A DNA stretch of 64,000 nucleotides from Thermostichus sp047462415 (lineage in GTDB: Bacteria; Cyanobacteriota; Cyanobacteriia; Thermostichales; Thermostichaceae): assembly GCF_047462415.1 (NCBI RefSeq), contig NZ_JANSJE010000001.1:121803-185802 (forward strand). The letters run 5' to 3'. Of this stretch, positions 25,393 through 33,352 are shown in pieces; the first letter of the stretch is position 1; every line of letters starts with the position of its first letter. The notes below the pieces were generated by a model. The model was not told the DNA's origin. It worked only from the letters and a program-made list of their open reading frames with translations, and did no database searches. Both the position numbers and the translations under genes were made by a program.

Positions 25393-26520
25393 CTAGTTGA
25401 GCAGAGCCAAGTTATCCCGATGCACAGCGGTATCGACCCCCTCGTAGCCCAGAATGTGAGGGATCTCGGCAGTTTTTTTGCCCTTGATCTGCCGCAGTTC
25501 TGCGGCGCTGTAGTTCACCAGACCCCGTGCCACCTCCTGACCGCTGGGATCGCACAGGCGCACGGCGGCCCCCGCCTCAAATTCCCCAGAAACGGCCGTG
25601 ATCCCTGCCGGCAGCAGCGAACGTCCTTGCTGGCACACCGCCCGTACCGCCCCCTCATCCAAAGTCAAAGATCCCTCGGGGATGAGGCCATAGGCAATCC
25701 ATCGCTTGCGGGCGCTGGCGGGCTGGGGAGCCGGATCAAAGCGGGTGCCGATGGCCTCGCCGGCCAGAATGGCCGGGATCTGCTCAGGCCGTTTGCCGTT
25801 GGTGATCACCACCGTGACGCCTGCGGCTGTAGCAATTTGAGCAGCGGTTAGCTTGGTGGCCATGCCGCCGGTGCCCCAGCCGCTTTTTCCCTGGGCTTCG
25901 GCCTTCACCTGGAGAGGGATCCCGGGCAACACCCGCTCGATGGGCTCAGCAGACGGATCCCGGTTGGGGTCAGCCGAATAGAGCTTGTCCACATCGGTGA
26001 GCAAGATGAGCCACTTGGCCTGCACCATGCTGGCCACCAACGCCGAAAGCGAGTCGTTGTCGCCGAATTTCAGCTCCTCCACTGCCACGGTGTCGTTTTC
26101 GTTGACGATGGGGATAACCCCCATCTGCAGCAGTTGGGCAAACGTGCGATTGGCGTTCACGTAGCGGCTGCGCTCCACCAGATCGCCGCGGGTGAGCAAA
26201 ACTTGGGCAATCGGCTGGTTGAGAGCCGAGAAGAGGTCATCGTAAAGGCGGATCAGCCGTCCCTGCCCCACCGCAGCCACCGCCTGCTTTTCGGCAATGG
26301 CCGTCGGTCGTTGCCGCCAGCCCAGGCGAGCACAACCTACCCCCACCGCTCCGGAGGAGACCAAGATCACCGCGTACCCCTGCCTGCGCAAGTGGGTTAG
26401 TACCTCCACCAGCGGCCCCAGCACCGAAAGGCGCAACAGGCCGGTTTGCGTGTCCGTCAGGCTGGAGGTGCCGATCTTCACCACCACCGTCACGTCTGTT
26501 GTTGCCATCCCCCTCCTCAA
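25393..26520 (-). CDS. proB: Glutamate 5-kinase
   Basis: The 375-residue protein catalyses the first step of proline synthesis (glutamate plus ATP to glutamyl-5-phosphate). The amino-acid-kinase domain includes VVKIGTSSLTD, ILVSSGAVGVG, VNENDTVAVEELKFGDND and GWGTGGMATKL. A C-terminal PUA domain (about 280-360, RRSLLPAGITAVSGEFEAGAAVRL) follows. An in-frame ATG at 26508 (Met5) would be a normal start. Downstream it converges on raf1 with about 14 bases between the stops. Feedback inhibition by proline is typical of the family. Confidence 0.95.
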   Translation of the reverse strand: MRRGMATTDVTVVVKIGTSSLTDTQTGLLRLSVLGPLVEVLTHLRRQGYAVILVSSGAVGVGCARLGWRQRPTAIAEKQAVAAVGQGRLIRLYDDLFSALNQPIAQVLLTRGDLVERSRYVNANRTFAQLLQMGVIPIVNENDTVAVEELKFGDNDSLSALVASMVQAKWLILLTDVDKLYSADPNRDPSAEPIERVLPGIPLQVKAEAQGKSGWGTGGMATKLTAAQIATAAGVTVVITNGKRPEQIPAILAGEAIGTRFDPAPQPASARKRWIAYGLIPEGSLTLDEGAVRAVCQQGRSLLPAGITAVSGEFEAGAAVRLCDPSGQEVARGLVNYSAAELRQIKGKKTAEIPHILGYEGVDTAVHRDNLALLN

Positions 26521-26631
26521 CCCATCCCTATCTCACCATAGCGGAGGGCCATCGCTTGCCCTCAGAGTCACCACAGGCGAGAATAAAAACAGTCGAGAAA
26601 GCCATCCTCAAGCTCATCTTTCTGTCTGCCT

Positions 26632-27351
26632 GTGAATCCTGTTCGCACCCTCGCCGCCACCAAAGCGACCTTTTTCAGCGCCTACCCTCGCCCGATCAAC
26701 GCCGTCTATCGGCGGGTGGTGGAAGAGTTGCTGGTGGAGCTGCACCTGACCACCGTCAACAGTGCCTTCACCTACGACCCGTTTTTTGCTTTGGGGCTGG
26801 TCACCCTCTACGACGGGCTGATGGAAGCTTACCACCCCCCTGAACAGCGAGAGGCCATTTTCAACGCCCTCTGTAAGGCTCTCCACCTCAAGCCGGAGGT
26901 GTTGCGCAAGAATGCCTGCGATCTGCTCGAGTTGATGCGCAGCGGGGATCCACGCCAAAGACTGGATCTCCTTTGTCTCAAACCGGGGGCGGAAGATGTG
27001 GGCGGGTTGAAAGCCATTTTGGAGCGCATGACCCAGCCTCCCTATGCCTACAGCCGGGTTTTGGCGGTTGGCCTTTACACAGCCTATGAAGTTGTAGCCA
27101 AGTCCCTTTTCAAAGAACCGGAAGAGCGCACCCGTCGCTTTTTGGAGGATGTGGTGGGCAAGCTGCCCTTCTCGGCAGAGCGGGTGAAAAAAGATCTGGA
27201 GCTCTACCGCAGCAGCTTGGATCGCATGAAGCAGGCGCGGGCCATTGTCGAAGAAATGGTGAAAGCCGCCCGACGCCAGCAGGAACGTCGCCAATCGACC
27301 GCCTCTTTGCCCGAGACTTCCGTTGCCGATCCCAAAGAACCCAGCAGCTAA
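26632..27351 (+). CDS. thf1: Thylakoid formation protein Psb29/Thf1
   Basis: This 239-residue helical protein is needed for PSII repair and FtsH complex stability in thylakoids. The diagnostic blocks are TKATFFSAYPRPINAVYRRVVEELLVELHL, DPFFALGLVTLYDGLM and YSRVLAVGLYTAYEV, with a charged C-terminal coiled coil (190-225). The start is GTG 26632. It shares its stop with the convergent esterase gene (CTAA at 27348-27351). Confidence 0.95.
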   Translation: MNPVRTLAATKATFFSAYPRPINAVYRRVVEELLVELHLTTVNSAFTYDPFFALGLVTLYDGLMEAYHPPEQREAIFNALCKALHLKPEVLRKNACDLLELMRSGDPRQRLDLLCLKPGAEDVGGLKAILERMTQPPYAYSRVLAVGLYTAYEVVAKSLFKEPEERTRRFLEDVVGKLPFSAERVKKDLELYRSSLDRMKQARAIVEEMVKAARRQQERRQSTASLPETSVADPKEPSS

Positions 27352-28052
27352 GCCAAGTAGCCAGCCCAGGCTTCCACCACCTCGGGGGAACCGTACCAGC
27401 GCCGCCCACCTCGACCCGAATGGTAACAGTTGGGCAGGGTTAGGTTGACAGCCCCCTGTAAGTGGGCAGCCTGGATGGGGGTAATGCCGTCGCCCCACAG
27501 CTCTCCTTGGCCGGCGGTGAGCCAATAGCTGTTGTAGGCCAGCCAAGCCAGATAATGCTCTTGCCGCCACAGGGATCCCAGCTTCAACCTCTGCCCTTGG
27601 ATGGCCTTGCCCGCCACACACACGTATTTGATCTGCGGCCAAAAGGCCCCCGGATAGTGGGTGTTGACAAAGTCCAAATTGCGCCTTGTCCAGCGCTCGC
27701 GGCTGGTGTGAGGGGATCCGAGGCTGATCAAGGTCGAGACGTGCTCCCGCCCCTGCCACACCTGTCCCCCATAGGGCACGGATCCCAGGTAGATGCGGGC
27801 AATCCAGCCGCCGGCGGAGTGGGCCACCAGGTTAACCCGCTCAACCCCAAACTCGGCCTGGGTGCGCCGAATGGTGGCCTGCAGAGCCTGTAAGATGGGC
27901 GTGACGGGCCTTCCCCCCAGTGTGGGAAACCAACTGCGCACCTGCAACGGCACCACCCGCGCCGCATAGCCGCGGGCCTCCAGCGCTTGGCGCAAAGGCT
28001 CGTATTCCGCCGCGCCCGCCAGATAACCGGGCAGGATCACCAGGGGAGCCAT
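27348..28052 (-). CDS. Alpha/beta-hydrolase (lipase/esterase-like)
   Basis: The 234-residue hydrolase has an oxyanion-hole region (VILPGYLAGAAEYEPL) and nucleophile elbow AHSAGG (Ser79), with GDGITP (Asp) and CYHSGR (His) as the remaining triad candidates. It is cytosolic, with no signal peptide. It resembles the cyanobacterial family of small PGAP1- or lipase-like hydrolases. Four bases separate its ATG from the GNAT stop, so the two form an operon. The substrate is unknown. Confidence 0.85.
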   Translation of the reverse strand: MAPLVILPGYLAGAAEYEPLRQALEARGYAARVVPLQVRSWFPTLGGRPVTPILQALQATIRRTQAEFGVERVNLVAHSAGGWIARIYLGSVPYGGQVWQGREHVSTLISLGSPHTSRERWTRRNLDFVNTHYPGAFWPQIKYVCVAGKAIQGQRLKLGSLWRQEHYLAWLAYNSYWLTAGQGELWGDGITPIQAAHLQGAVNLTLPNCYHSGRGGRRWYGSPEVVEAWAGYLA

Positions 28053-28055
28053 GAG

Positions 28056-28580
28056 CTAACGGGGATACCAAAACATGCCTTTGATCCCCTCGGGGTCGGG
28101 GGTAAAGCCCAGCCGTTCGTAAAAGCTGACCACCCCCTGATCGGCAAAAAGGGTGATGTTGCTGATGTCTTGGGCGCGCAGCTCGTGGATTACCTTTTCC
28201 ATCAGCCGCCTGCCCAGACCCCTGCCCTGGAAATCGGGATGCACCACCACATCCCAGATGGTGGCATTGAAGGCATGGTCAGATGTCGCGCGGGCAAAGC
28301 CGATGAGGCGACGATAGCTGCCCCGCTGCAGCCACATCGACACCACCAAGAAGCTGTGCTGCAGGGCTTTTTTCACTTTGTGCATGGGGCGACGCGACCA
28401 ACCCACTGCATCGCAGAGTTCCTCCAGCTCGTACAGATCCAAGTTGGGATCCAAGCTGAAGAGGATAGTCTCCCCTCGGACCACTACTGTTTCCTGGCGA
28501 CGGTCGGCCTTGGCTGTTTGCGCCGGCTCTTTGGTTGTAGCAGCCCCTGTTGACCCGAACAGGCCCTTCCAAAAGCTCAT
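28056..28580 (-). CDS. GNAT N-acetyltransferase, Ycf52-like
   Basis: About 174 residues from ATG 28580. The acetyl-CoA-binding motif A is VVVHPDFQGRGLGRRLMEKVI, followed by NITLFADQGVVSFYERLGF, the standard GNAT motif B. The overall pattern, including the preceding GFARATSDHAFNATIWD, resembles cyanobacterial Ycf52 and plant NSI-type acetyltransferases. It is co-directional with the downstream esterase (3-base gap) and divergent from the DUF554 gene. Substrate unknown. Confidence 0.85.
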   Translation of the reverse strand: MSFWKGLFGSTGAATTKEPAQTAKADRRQETVVVRGETILFSLDPNLDLYELEELCDAVGWSRRPMHKVKKALQHSFLVVSMWLQRGSYRRLIGFARATSDHAFNATIWDVVVHPDFQGRGLGRRLMEKVIHELRAQDISNITLFADQGVVSFYERLGFTPDPEGIKGMFWYPR

Positions 28581-28720
28581 GTGAATCGCTGCGGAGTGAA
28601 AGCCCACCGCTGGGTTTGGGTGAGCGTGTCCCCAGTATAGCCAGGATCGGCAGCGAAAATGGCCGATCTGCCTAGGTGCTTCCGCGCAGGTTTGGGACGA
28701 GCCTTTGTTGGAGACTGAGA

Positions 28721-29461
28721 ATGGAAAGTCTGGGCAAACCTATGGCTCCTCCCGGCACTGGCACCCTCGTCAATGCCCTGGCCATCCTGGTGGGCAGCGG
28801 CCTCGGCTGGGGCATGGGCAGCCGCCTGCCCGAACGCATGAGCCAAACCCTCTTGCAAGCGATGGGAGCCCTGGTGTTGGTCTTGGGGATCCAAATGGCT
28901 CTGACCCTCAGCAGTGCCGCCCAAACGCTAACGGTTTTGGTGGCCCTGGTGTCAGGAGCGGTGCTGGGGGAGTGGATCGACATCGAGGCCGCCTTCGAGC
29001 GGGTTGGCCAGGCCCTGGAGAAGCAGGTAAGCCGCTGGCTGGGTCCCAGCCCCATTACCCGCGCCTTTGTTGCCACCAGCATTCTGTTTGTGGTCGGCCC
29101 CATGACGTTGCTGGGATCCATCCGGGATGGCTTAGGGGATCCCTCGCTGTTGTTGGTGAAAGCGGCGTTGGATGGGATCGCCACCCTCGCCTTCGCCGCC
29201 AGCCTGGGCTGGGGCACCCTATTTTCGGCGCTGCCGGTGCTCTTGGTGCAGGGGGGAGTGGCCTTGTTGGCGCGGCAGTTGCAGCCGCTGTTGCGCCCAG
29301 ACCTGATGGCGGCCCTAGAGGCCACCGGTGGGATCCTGATCTTGAGCATTGGCCTGAACCTGCTCGGCCTGGCCCGCCTGCGGGTGGCCAACCTGCTACC
29401 GGCTCTGTTGATCGTGGAGCTGCTGGTGGGGTTTTTCCCCGTTTGGGATCTCCGTTTCTAG
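28721..29461 (+). CDS. DUF554 integral membrane protein
   Basis: About 246 residues from ATG 28721, with a series of hydrophobic helices: LVNALAILVGSGLGWGMG, MGALVLVLGIQMAL, ATSILFVVGPMTLLGSI, IATLAFAASLGWG and ATGGILILSIGLNLLGL. The DUF554 signature is GTGTLVNALAILVGSGLG and FVVGPMTLLGSIRDGL. A longer frame from 28676 adds 15 unlikely residues; ATG 28742 is another option. Related proteins are putative transporters; function unknown. Confidence 0.88.
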   Translation: MESLGKPMAPPGTGTLVNALAILVGSGLGWGMGSRLPERMSQTLLQAMGALVLVLGIQMALTLSSAAQTLTVLVALVSGAVLGEWIDIEAAFERVGQALEKQVSRWLGPSPITRAFVATSILFVVGPMTLLGSIRDGLGDPSLLLVKAALDGIATLAFAASLGWGTLFSALPVLLVQGGVALLARQLQPLLRPDLMAALEATGGILILSIGLNLLGLARLRVANLLPALLIVELLVGFFPVWDLRF

Positions 29462-29600
29462 TTTTCCCGGTCGGCGCTATTCCTACGCAACGCTGTCGCG
29501 AACGCGCCGCTCTAACTCCCCTCTCCCTGAGGGAGAGGGGCTGGGGGTGAGGGTGACCTCAGGGAGAGGGGCTGGGGGTGAGGGCAGCGGCGCGGAGCGC
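29462..29600. repeat. Composite dispersed repeat (inverted orientation)
   Basis: Read on the minus strand this holds the GTGCTCCGCGC-like motif, two copies of the CCCTCACCCCCAGCCCCTCTCCC arm (31-base period; on the plus strand GGGAGAGGGG starts at 29531 and 29562), a closing GGGAGAGGGG, and the GAGTTAGAGCGGCGCGTTCG module (29462-29516). It sits between the DUF554 gene and aroQ. Confidence 0.85.
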
Positions 29601-29704
29601 TTGGGCTGGCGGCAAAGTGTCTTCATCCGTATTTGGCCGAGCTGAGCAGTGTGACCTGCTGGATCGGCACAGCCGTGCAAGCATTCCTGGACAGTTGCGG
29701 GCAC

Positions 29705-30202
29705 CTACGCCGATTGCAGGCGCAGGTGCTGCACCAGAGCTTGTAATCCCAACAGATAGCTTTGCGCCCCAAAACCGCTGATTTGCCCAACCGCTACGGC
29801 GGCAATGTAGGAGTGCTGCCGGAAGGACTCGCGGCGGTGGATGTTGCTCAGGTGAACTTCCACGGTGGGCAGTCCCACGGCGGCAATGGCATCTCGGAGG
29901 GCAATGCTGGTGTGGGTGTAGGCGCCGGGGTTGATCAAAATACCGGCATGGCGCTGGCGCGCGTGGTGAATGGCATCGATGAGCACCCCTTCATGGTTGG
30001 ACTGCAGAATTTCCAATCTTGCCCCCAGCCTTTCTGCCTGCTGATGCAGAGCCTGATCGAGCTGCTCCAAGGATACCGAGCCGTAAATGCCCACCTCGCG
30101 CACTCCCAGCAGGTTGAGGTTGGGGCCGTGCAACACCAGCAGGCTCAGGGTCTCGCCGCCGGTGGCAATGGCAGTCGGATTAACGACGACGATGGGATCC
30201 AT
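29705..30202 (-). CDS. aroQ: Type II 3-dehydroquinate dehydratase
   Basis: This 165-residue shikimate-pathway enzyme dehydrates 3-dehydroquinate. The family motifs are LLVLHGPNLNLLGVREVGIYG (with the tyrosine of the active site), NHEGVLIDAIHHA, NPGAYTHTSIALRDAI and EVHLSNIHRRESFR. The start ATG 30202 lies inside the end of the upstream 43-codon ORF, so coupling is likely. Otherwise an ordinary-length enzyme. Confidence 0.96.
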   Translation of the reverse strand: MDPIVVVNPTAIATGGETLSLLVLHGPNLNLLGVREVGIYGSVSLEQLDQALHQQAERLGARLEILQSNHEGVLIDAIHHARQRHAGILINPGAYTHTSIALRDAIAAVGLPTVEVHLSNIHRRESFRQHSYIAAVAVGQISGFGAQSYLLGLQALVQHLRLQSA

Positions 30203-30311
30203 TTTCTACCGGAATGGGTGCCGGTTGGGGCTGAGGATGGCCTAGCAGGGTATCGATCACCCGTTCTACCCATTCGCGGAGCTTTTCCAGGACTTTTTCT
30301 ACCCAATCCAT
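30180..30311 (-). CDS. 43-residue amphipathic leader protein overlapping aroQ
   Basis: ATG 30311 is preceded by AGAGGCAGG, and the frame ends TAA at 30180, overlapping the aroQ start by 23 bases in another frame. The peptide begins MDWVEKVLEKLREWVERVID, a strongly amphipathic helix with Trp and Val/Leu on one face and Glu/Arg/Lys on the other, and ends in a Pro-rich tail with a triple Arg. I recognise no family. The good ribosome binding site and the coherent helix argue that it is translated; it may bind membranes or serve only as a coupling leader for aroQ. Confidence 0.6.
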   Translation of the reverse strand: MDWVEKVLEKLREWVERVIDTLLGHPQPQPAPIPVENGSHRRR

Positions 30312-30423
30312 CCGACCTGCCTCTTGCGGTTTTACCAAGGTAGCCTACTCATTGGACTTCTATGATAGCGTTTCTTGCCGAGGGGTGCAGGGTTAGCCTT
30401 TTTCCCAACAGGGATCCCTCGCC

Positions 30424-32385
30424 TCAGCCAGACCAGTTCTTCAGCATCTGGCTGAGGGTTCTGCAGATGATCCGCAGAGTCATGGATCGCAGCAGGATCC
30501 CCATCTGCAGGTCTGTTCCTGGCAGCTCAAACCGCTCCACCTGGCCGGCCACCGTCAACGTTAGGGTGGACTCCCGTTGCAAGAACAGGGCACCGTCGGG
30601 GTTGAGCTGCCGCTTCAGGGTTTGCAGCTCTTTATCGGAGGGATCCCGCAGCACCACCAAGTCGCTGCCTTCGTAGGCCAAGCCCTCCCGCTCCAGGGTC
30701 TCTTCGTCGGCTTCTGCCAACAGCAGATCCAGGTGGGGATGGCGCAGCAGGGTTTTCACCTGGCGAAAGAGGCTGCCGTTCAGGGGCCTAAAGCTGTGGT
30801 TCAGCAGCACGCCCTCCCGACAGACGCATCCTACCCATCTGCCGGGACGGTGGGACAGAATGTGCTCCACCAGGGTGTGCGCCTCGGCCAAGGTAAGGCG
30901 GTTGAAGGTCAAAATTGGGATGCGGGCCGTCTTGGGGAACAGGTGGTCGAGGATCGCCCCTGGCACATCCACGCCCGTGCCCATCGCCGGCTTTTGGTGC
31001 ATGAGCACACCCGGTGCGGCATTGATCTCGATAATGCCCAGGGATCCCTCTTTCCAGGAGCGCTCTAGGCTGGTGGCGATGACATCGATGCCCAAGCACA
31101 CCAGCGAGAACTGCTGGGCAATGGTTTGGGCCAAAACCACGTTGTCGGGATGGACGGTGGCCGTGACATCGCGGCTCACCCCCCCCGCCGAAAGATTGGA
31201 CACCTTGCGCAGGTAGACCGTCCGCCCTGGTTCCAGCACGCTGTCCGCCGTCAGGCCCTGCTCCGCCAGAAAGCGCTCCATCGCCTCGTCCCACTGGATC
31301 GGCCCCAGCGGAGAAGTGGGGGTATCCCAGCGGGCGGGATCCCGGTTGGCCTGCTCGATCAGTTGCCCAATGCTGCTGTGGCCATCGCCGGTTACCGAGG
31401 CCGGGCGTCGTTCTGTGGCCGCCACAAAGCGCCCGCCCACACACAACAGGCGAAAATCGCTGCCCTGCAGATGCTTTTCCAGGATCAGCCGGATCGGCTG
31501 CTCAGGGGGAATGGCTGCCACCGCTGCACTGTAGGCAAAGGCCAATTCTTCTGGGGTTTGAATGCCTGCTGTCACCCCGATCCCCTTGTGGCCGGCCACC
31601 GGCTTGAGCACCACCGGATAGCCGATTTCCTGCGCCAATGGCAAAGCCTCTGCCAAAGAAGTAACCACCTCCCCCTGGGGCACGGGGAACCCTTGCGCCG
31701 CCAGAAAGGCCTTGCAATCGTCTTTGCGGGTGGTGAAGTCAGAGTCGAGATGGCTGTCGCAGTGAAAGGTGGTGGCCACCCCTCGCACTTGGTTGCGCCC
31801 ATAGCCATACTGCATGACCCCTTCATCCCACAGGTAGCAGGCAGGGATCCCGCGTTCGTGCGCAGCCCGCAAGAGGGCATAGACCGTCGGCCCGCCGTAC
31901 ACCGAGTCGCGAAACAGTTGCTGCAGGCGACGCATCTCCCCCTCAACGTCGAAGGGCTCCCCCTGGGCGATGGCCTCCAGCCAATCCCAGGCAAAATAGA
32001 CCGCAGCACGAGTGGTACGCCCGTGCAAGGTCTGCACCGCAATGCGCACGTACTCTGGAAACGGGTGACAGCTCCACCGCTGCAAGTGCAGATCCATCTG
32101 CAGCCGGTTCACCTCCGCCACCAGCCGAGCAAACAAATGGGCATAGGAAGGATAGGATCCCTCCTGCAAGGAGGGAAAATAGGAGCAGACCTTGGACAGG
32201 TAGGCCTCAATAGGCAGCGGCTGGGGGCACTGGGTGAGGGCAAAGTCGAAGGTGAAAGCGGCTGTATCCAGGTAGGGGTTGGGGCCGAGATAATGCTTCA
32301 GGTTGAAAATGTCGAAAGCATCCGACTCGCGCGCGTTGATGCGGGGCACGCCCGCCGCCTCCTGCAAAACCATAGCCGGCCTCAA
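30424..32385 (-). CDS. Cyanophycin synthetase-like protein, CphA2 type
   Basis: The 653-residue protein has a CphA N-domain (1-200), then an ATP-grasp domain (about 210-470: VVLKPVAGHKGIGVTAGIQTPE, LILEKHLQGSDFRLLCVGG, GIIEINAAPGVLMHQKPAMG). The last about 170 residues correspond to the Mur-ligase half of CphA but are shortened and lack the GxxGKT ATP loop, while the full synthetase is about 880 residues. This is the architecture described for CphA2, which polymerises beta-aspartyl-arginine dipeptides with only the ATP-grasp site. No cphB or cphA1 is nearby. CphA2 is likely; a decayed CphA is the alternative. Confidence 0.75.
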   Translation of the reverse strand: MRPAMVLQEAAGVPRINARESDAFDIFNLKHYLGPNPYLDTAAFTFDFALTQCPQPLPIEAYLSKVCSYFPSLQEGSYPSYAHLFARLVAEVNRLQMDLHLQRWSCHPFPEYVRIAVQTLHGRTTRAAVYFAWDWLEAIAQGEPFDVEGEMRRLQQLFRDSVYGGPTVYALLRAAHERGIPACYLWDEGVMQYGYGRNQVRGVATTFHCDSHLDSDFTTRKDDCKAFLAAQGFPVPQGEVVTSLAEALPLAQEIGYPVVLKPVAGHKGIGVTAGIQTPEELAFAYSAAVAAIPPEQPIRLILEKHLQGSDFRLLCVGGRFVAATERRPASVTGDGHSSIGQLIEQANRDPARWDTPTSPLGPIQWDEAMERFLAEQGLTADSVLEPGRTVYLRKVSNLSAGGVSRDVTATVHPDNVVLAQTIAQQFSLVCLGIDVIATSLERSWKEGSLGIIEINAAPGVLMHQKPAMGTGVDVPGAILDHLFPKTARIPILTFNRLTLAEAHTLVEHILSHRPGRWVGCVCREGVLLNHSFRPLNGSLFRQVKTLLRHPHLDLLLAEADEETLEREGLAYEGSDLVVLRDPSDKELQTLKRQLNPDGALFLQRESTLTLTVAGQVERFELPGTDLQMGILLRSMTLRIICRTLSQMLKNWSG

Positions 32386-32513
32386 GGGAAAAAGAACACC
32401 AGCCTCAGCTCCGGGAAAACCTGACCCTCCCGGCTTAGGCCGCTTCCATTATTCCCGATCCAACCCCCCTCCCCGCAGCACAAGGGATCCCGTGCAGCCT
32501 TTCGTCATGCCGC

Positions 32514-32558
32514 TCCCCAACCCCCCTCTCCCAGAGGGAGAGGGGCTGGGGGTGAGGG
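32514..32558. repeat. Single copy of the dispersed hairpin repeat
   Basis: CCCCAACCCCCCTCTCCC, AGA, GGGAGAGGGGCTGGGGG, TGAGGG: a full palindromic copy without the second module, immediately before the structured IS relic (32571). Confidence 0.85.
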
Positions 32559-32570
32559 AAGCGGCTTGGA

Positions 32571-32845
32571 TTGACACTCCCTCCGACTGAAGTCGGGGGA
32601 TTCTTACGCAGTCCACAAACGGACTCGCAAAGGCGTTGTCAAGACGCCCCTAGACAGTCACTTGAGGCAAAACCTCAAGATTCTGCTTACTTTTCGTTCC
32701 TTCTCGTTCCCCAATGCACGGATCGGGTTTTTCACCGTAGTAGGTGCTTGGGAACGATAAGTTGATGAGCATTGGTTAGTAGTAGAGCAACTAAACTTGC
32801 CTACGGGCTTCTCGTCCCCGCGCTAAAGTGCGGGGCTACCAAGCT
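32571..32845. mobile_element. Non-coding IS200/IS605-like relic, copy 2 (structured)
   Basis: It begins TTGACACTCCCTCC with hairpin 32582-32598 (GACT-GA-AGTC and flanking CC/GG), then the shared GGGGATTCTTACGCAGT block, a hairpin CTTGAGG-CAAAA-CCTCAAG at 32660-32678, the shared GGGTTTTTCACCGT, and the terminal hairpin CCCCGC-GCTAAAGT-GCGGGG (32816-32835) plus CTACCAAGC. Compared with copy 1 at 6054, several stems keep pairing through changes on both sides. No tnpA or tnpB is adjacent. Confidence 0.65.
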
Positions 32846-33094
32846 GTCCTGATGTGTCTTCATTGGGTTTGAGATATAGCTTTTTCCGAACTTTATGGGA
32901 GCTCTGTAGCCAAGCGGGAGCCTTACCTACGCAAGAGATCGATCCACATGACTGCAGCAGATAACGCCGGAAAAAGCTGCAGGTAACCGCCCGCCAGCCC
33001 TTAAATCCCCTCCCCTTTGCTTGTGGCAGCGCAGAGGGGTAGGGAGGTGTCTCAGACTTATTCGGAATTAGCAACGACCAACCTGCCCATCCGA

Positions 33095-33244
33095 CTAATG
33101 AAGGGCGCTCAGGAGCACAACATCCGCAACCAACAGCGCCCCGGCAAAGGCCAGCAGGCTGCGCACGATCTGGCGCTCTTGCTTAGAACGATGGGATCCA
33201 CCGATGCGGAGCCATTTCAGAGAGGGGGAAAGGCGATACAGCAT
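33095..33244 (-). CDS. Possible 49-residue single-span membrane protein
   Basis: ATG 33244 to TAG 33095. A basic N-terminus (MLYRLSPSLKWLRIGGSHRS) is followed by a hydrophobic segment near residues 29-48 (SLLAFAGALLVADVVLLSAL) that could be one transmembrane helix with the N-side positive. I see no strong Shine-Dalgarno and recognise no family. It lies in an otherwise empty stretch upstream of the GTPase. Confidence 0.3.
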   Translation of the reverse strand: MLYRLSPSLKWLRIGGSHRSKQERQIVRSLLAFAGALLVADVVLLSALH

Positions 33245-33352
33245 AGGAAAGCCAGCAGAAGCCTAAAGCTATCATGCCCTATTCTGTGAGCCAGGCGGTT
33301 CCCCACGCTGGGGGGGAGAAACGGCTGGCCCTGGGGTGCAATTCCCTCTAGA

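Noticed and set aside
31126..32424. 432-codon plus-strand frame opposite the CphA2-like gene
   Set aside because: Shadow frame; it lacks any recognisable motif while the minus strand has ATP-grasp motifs.
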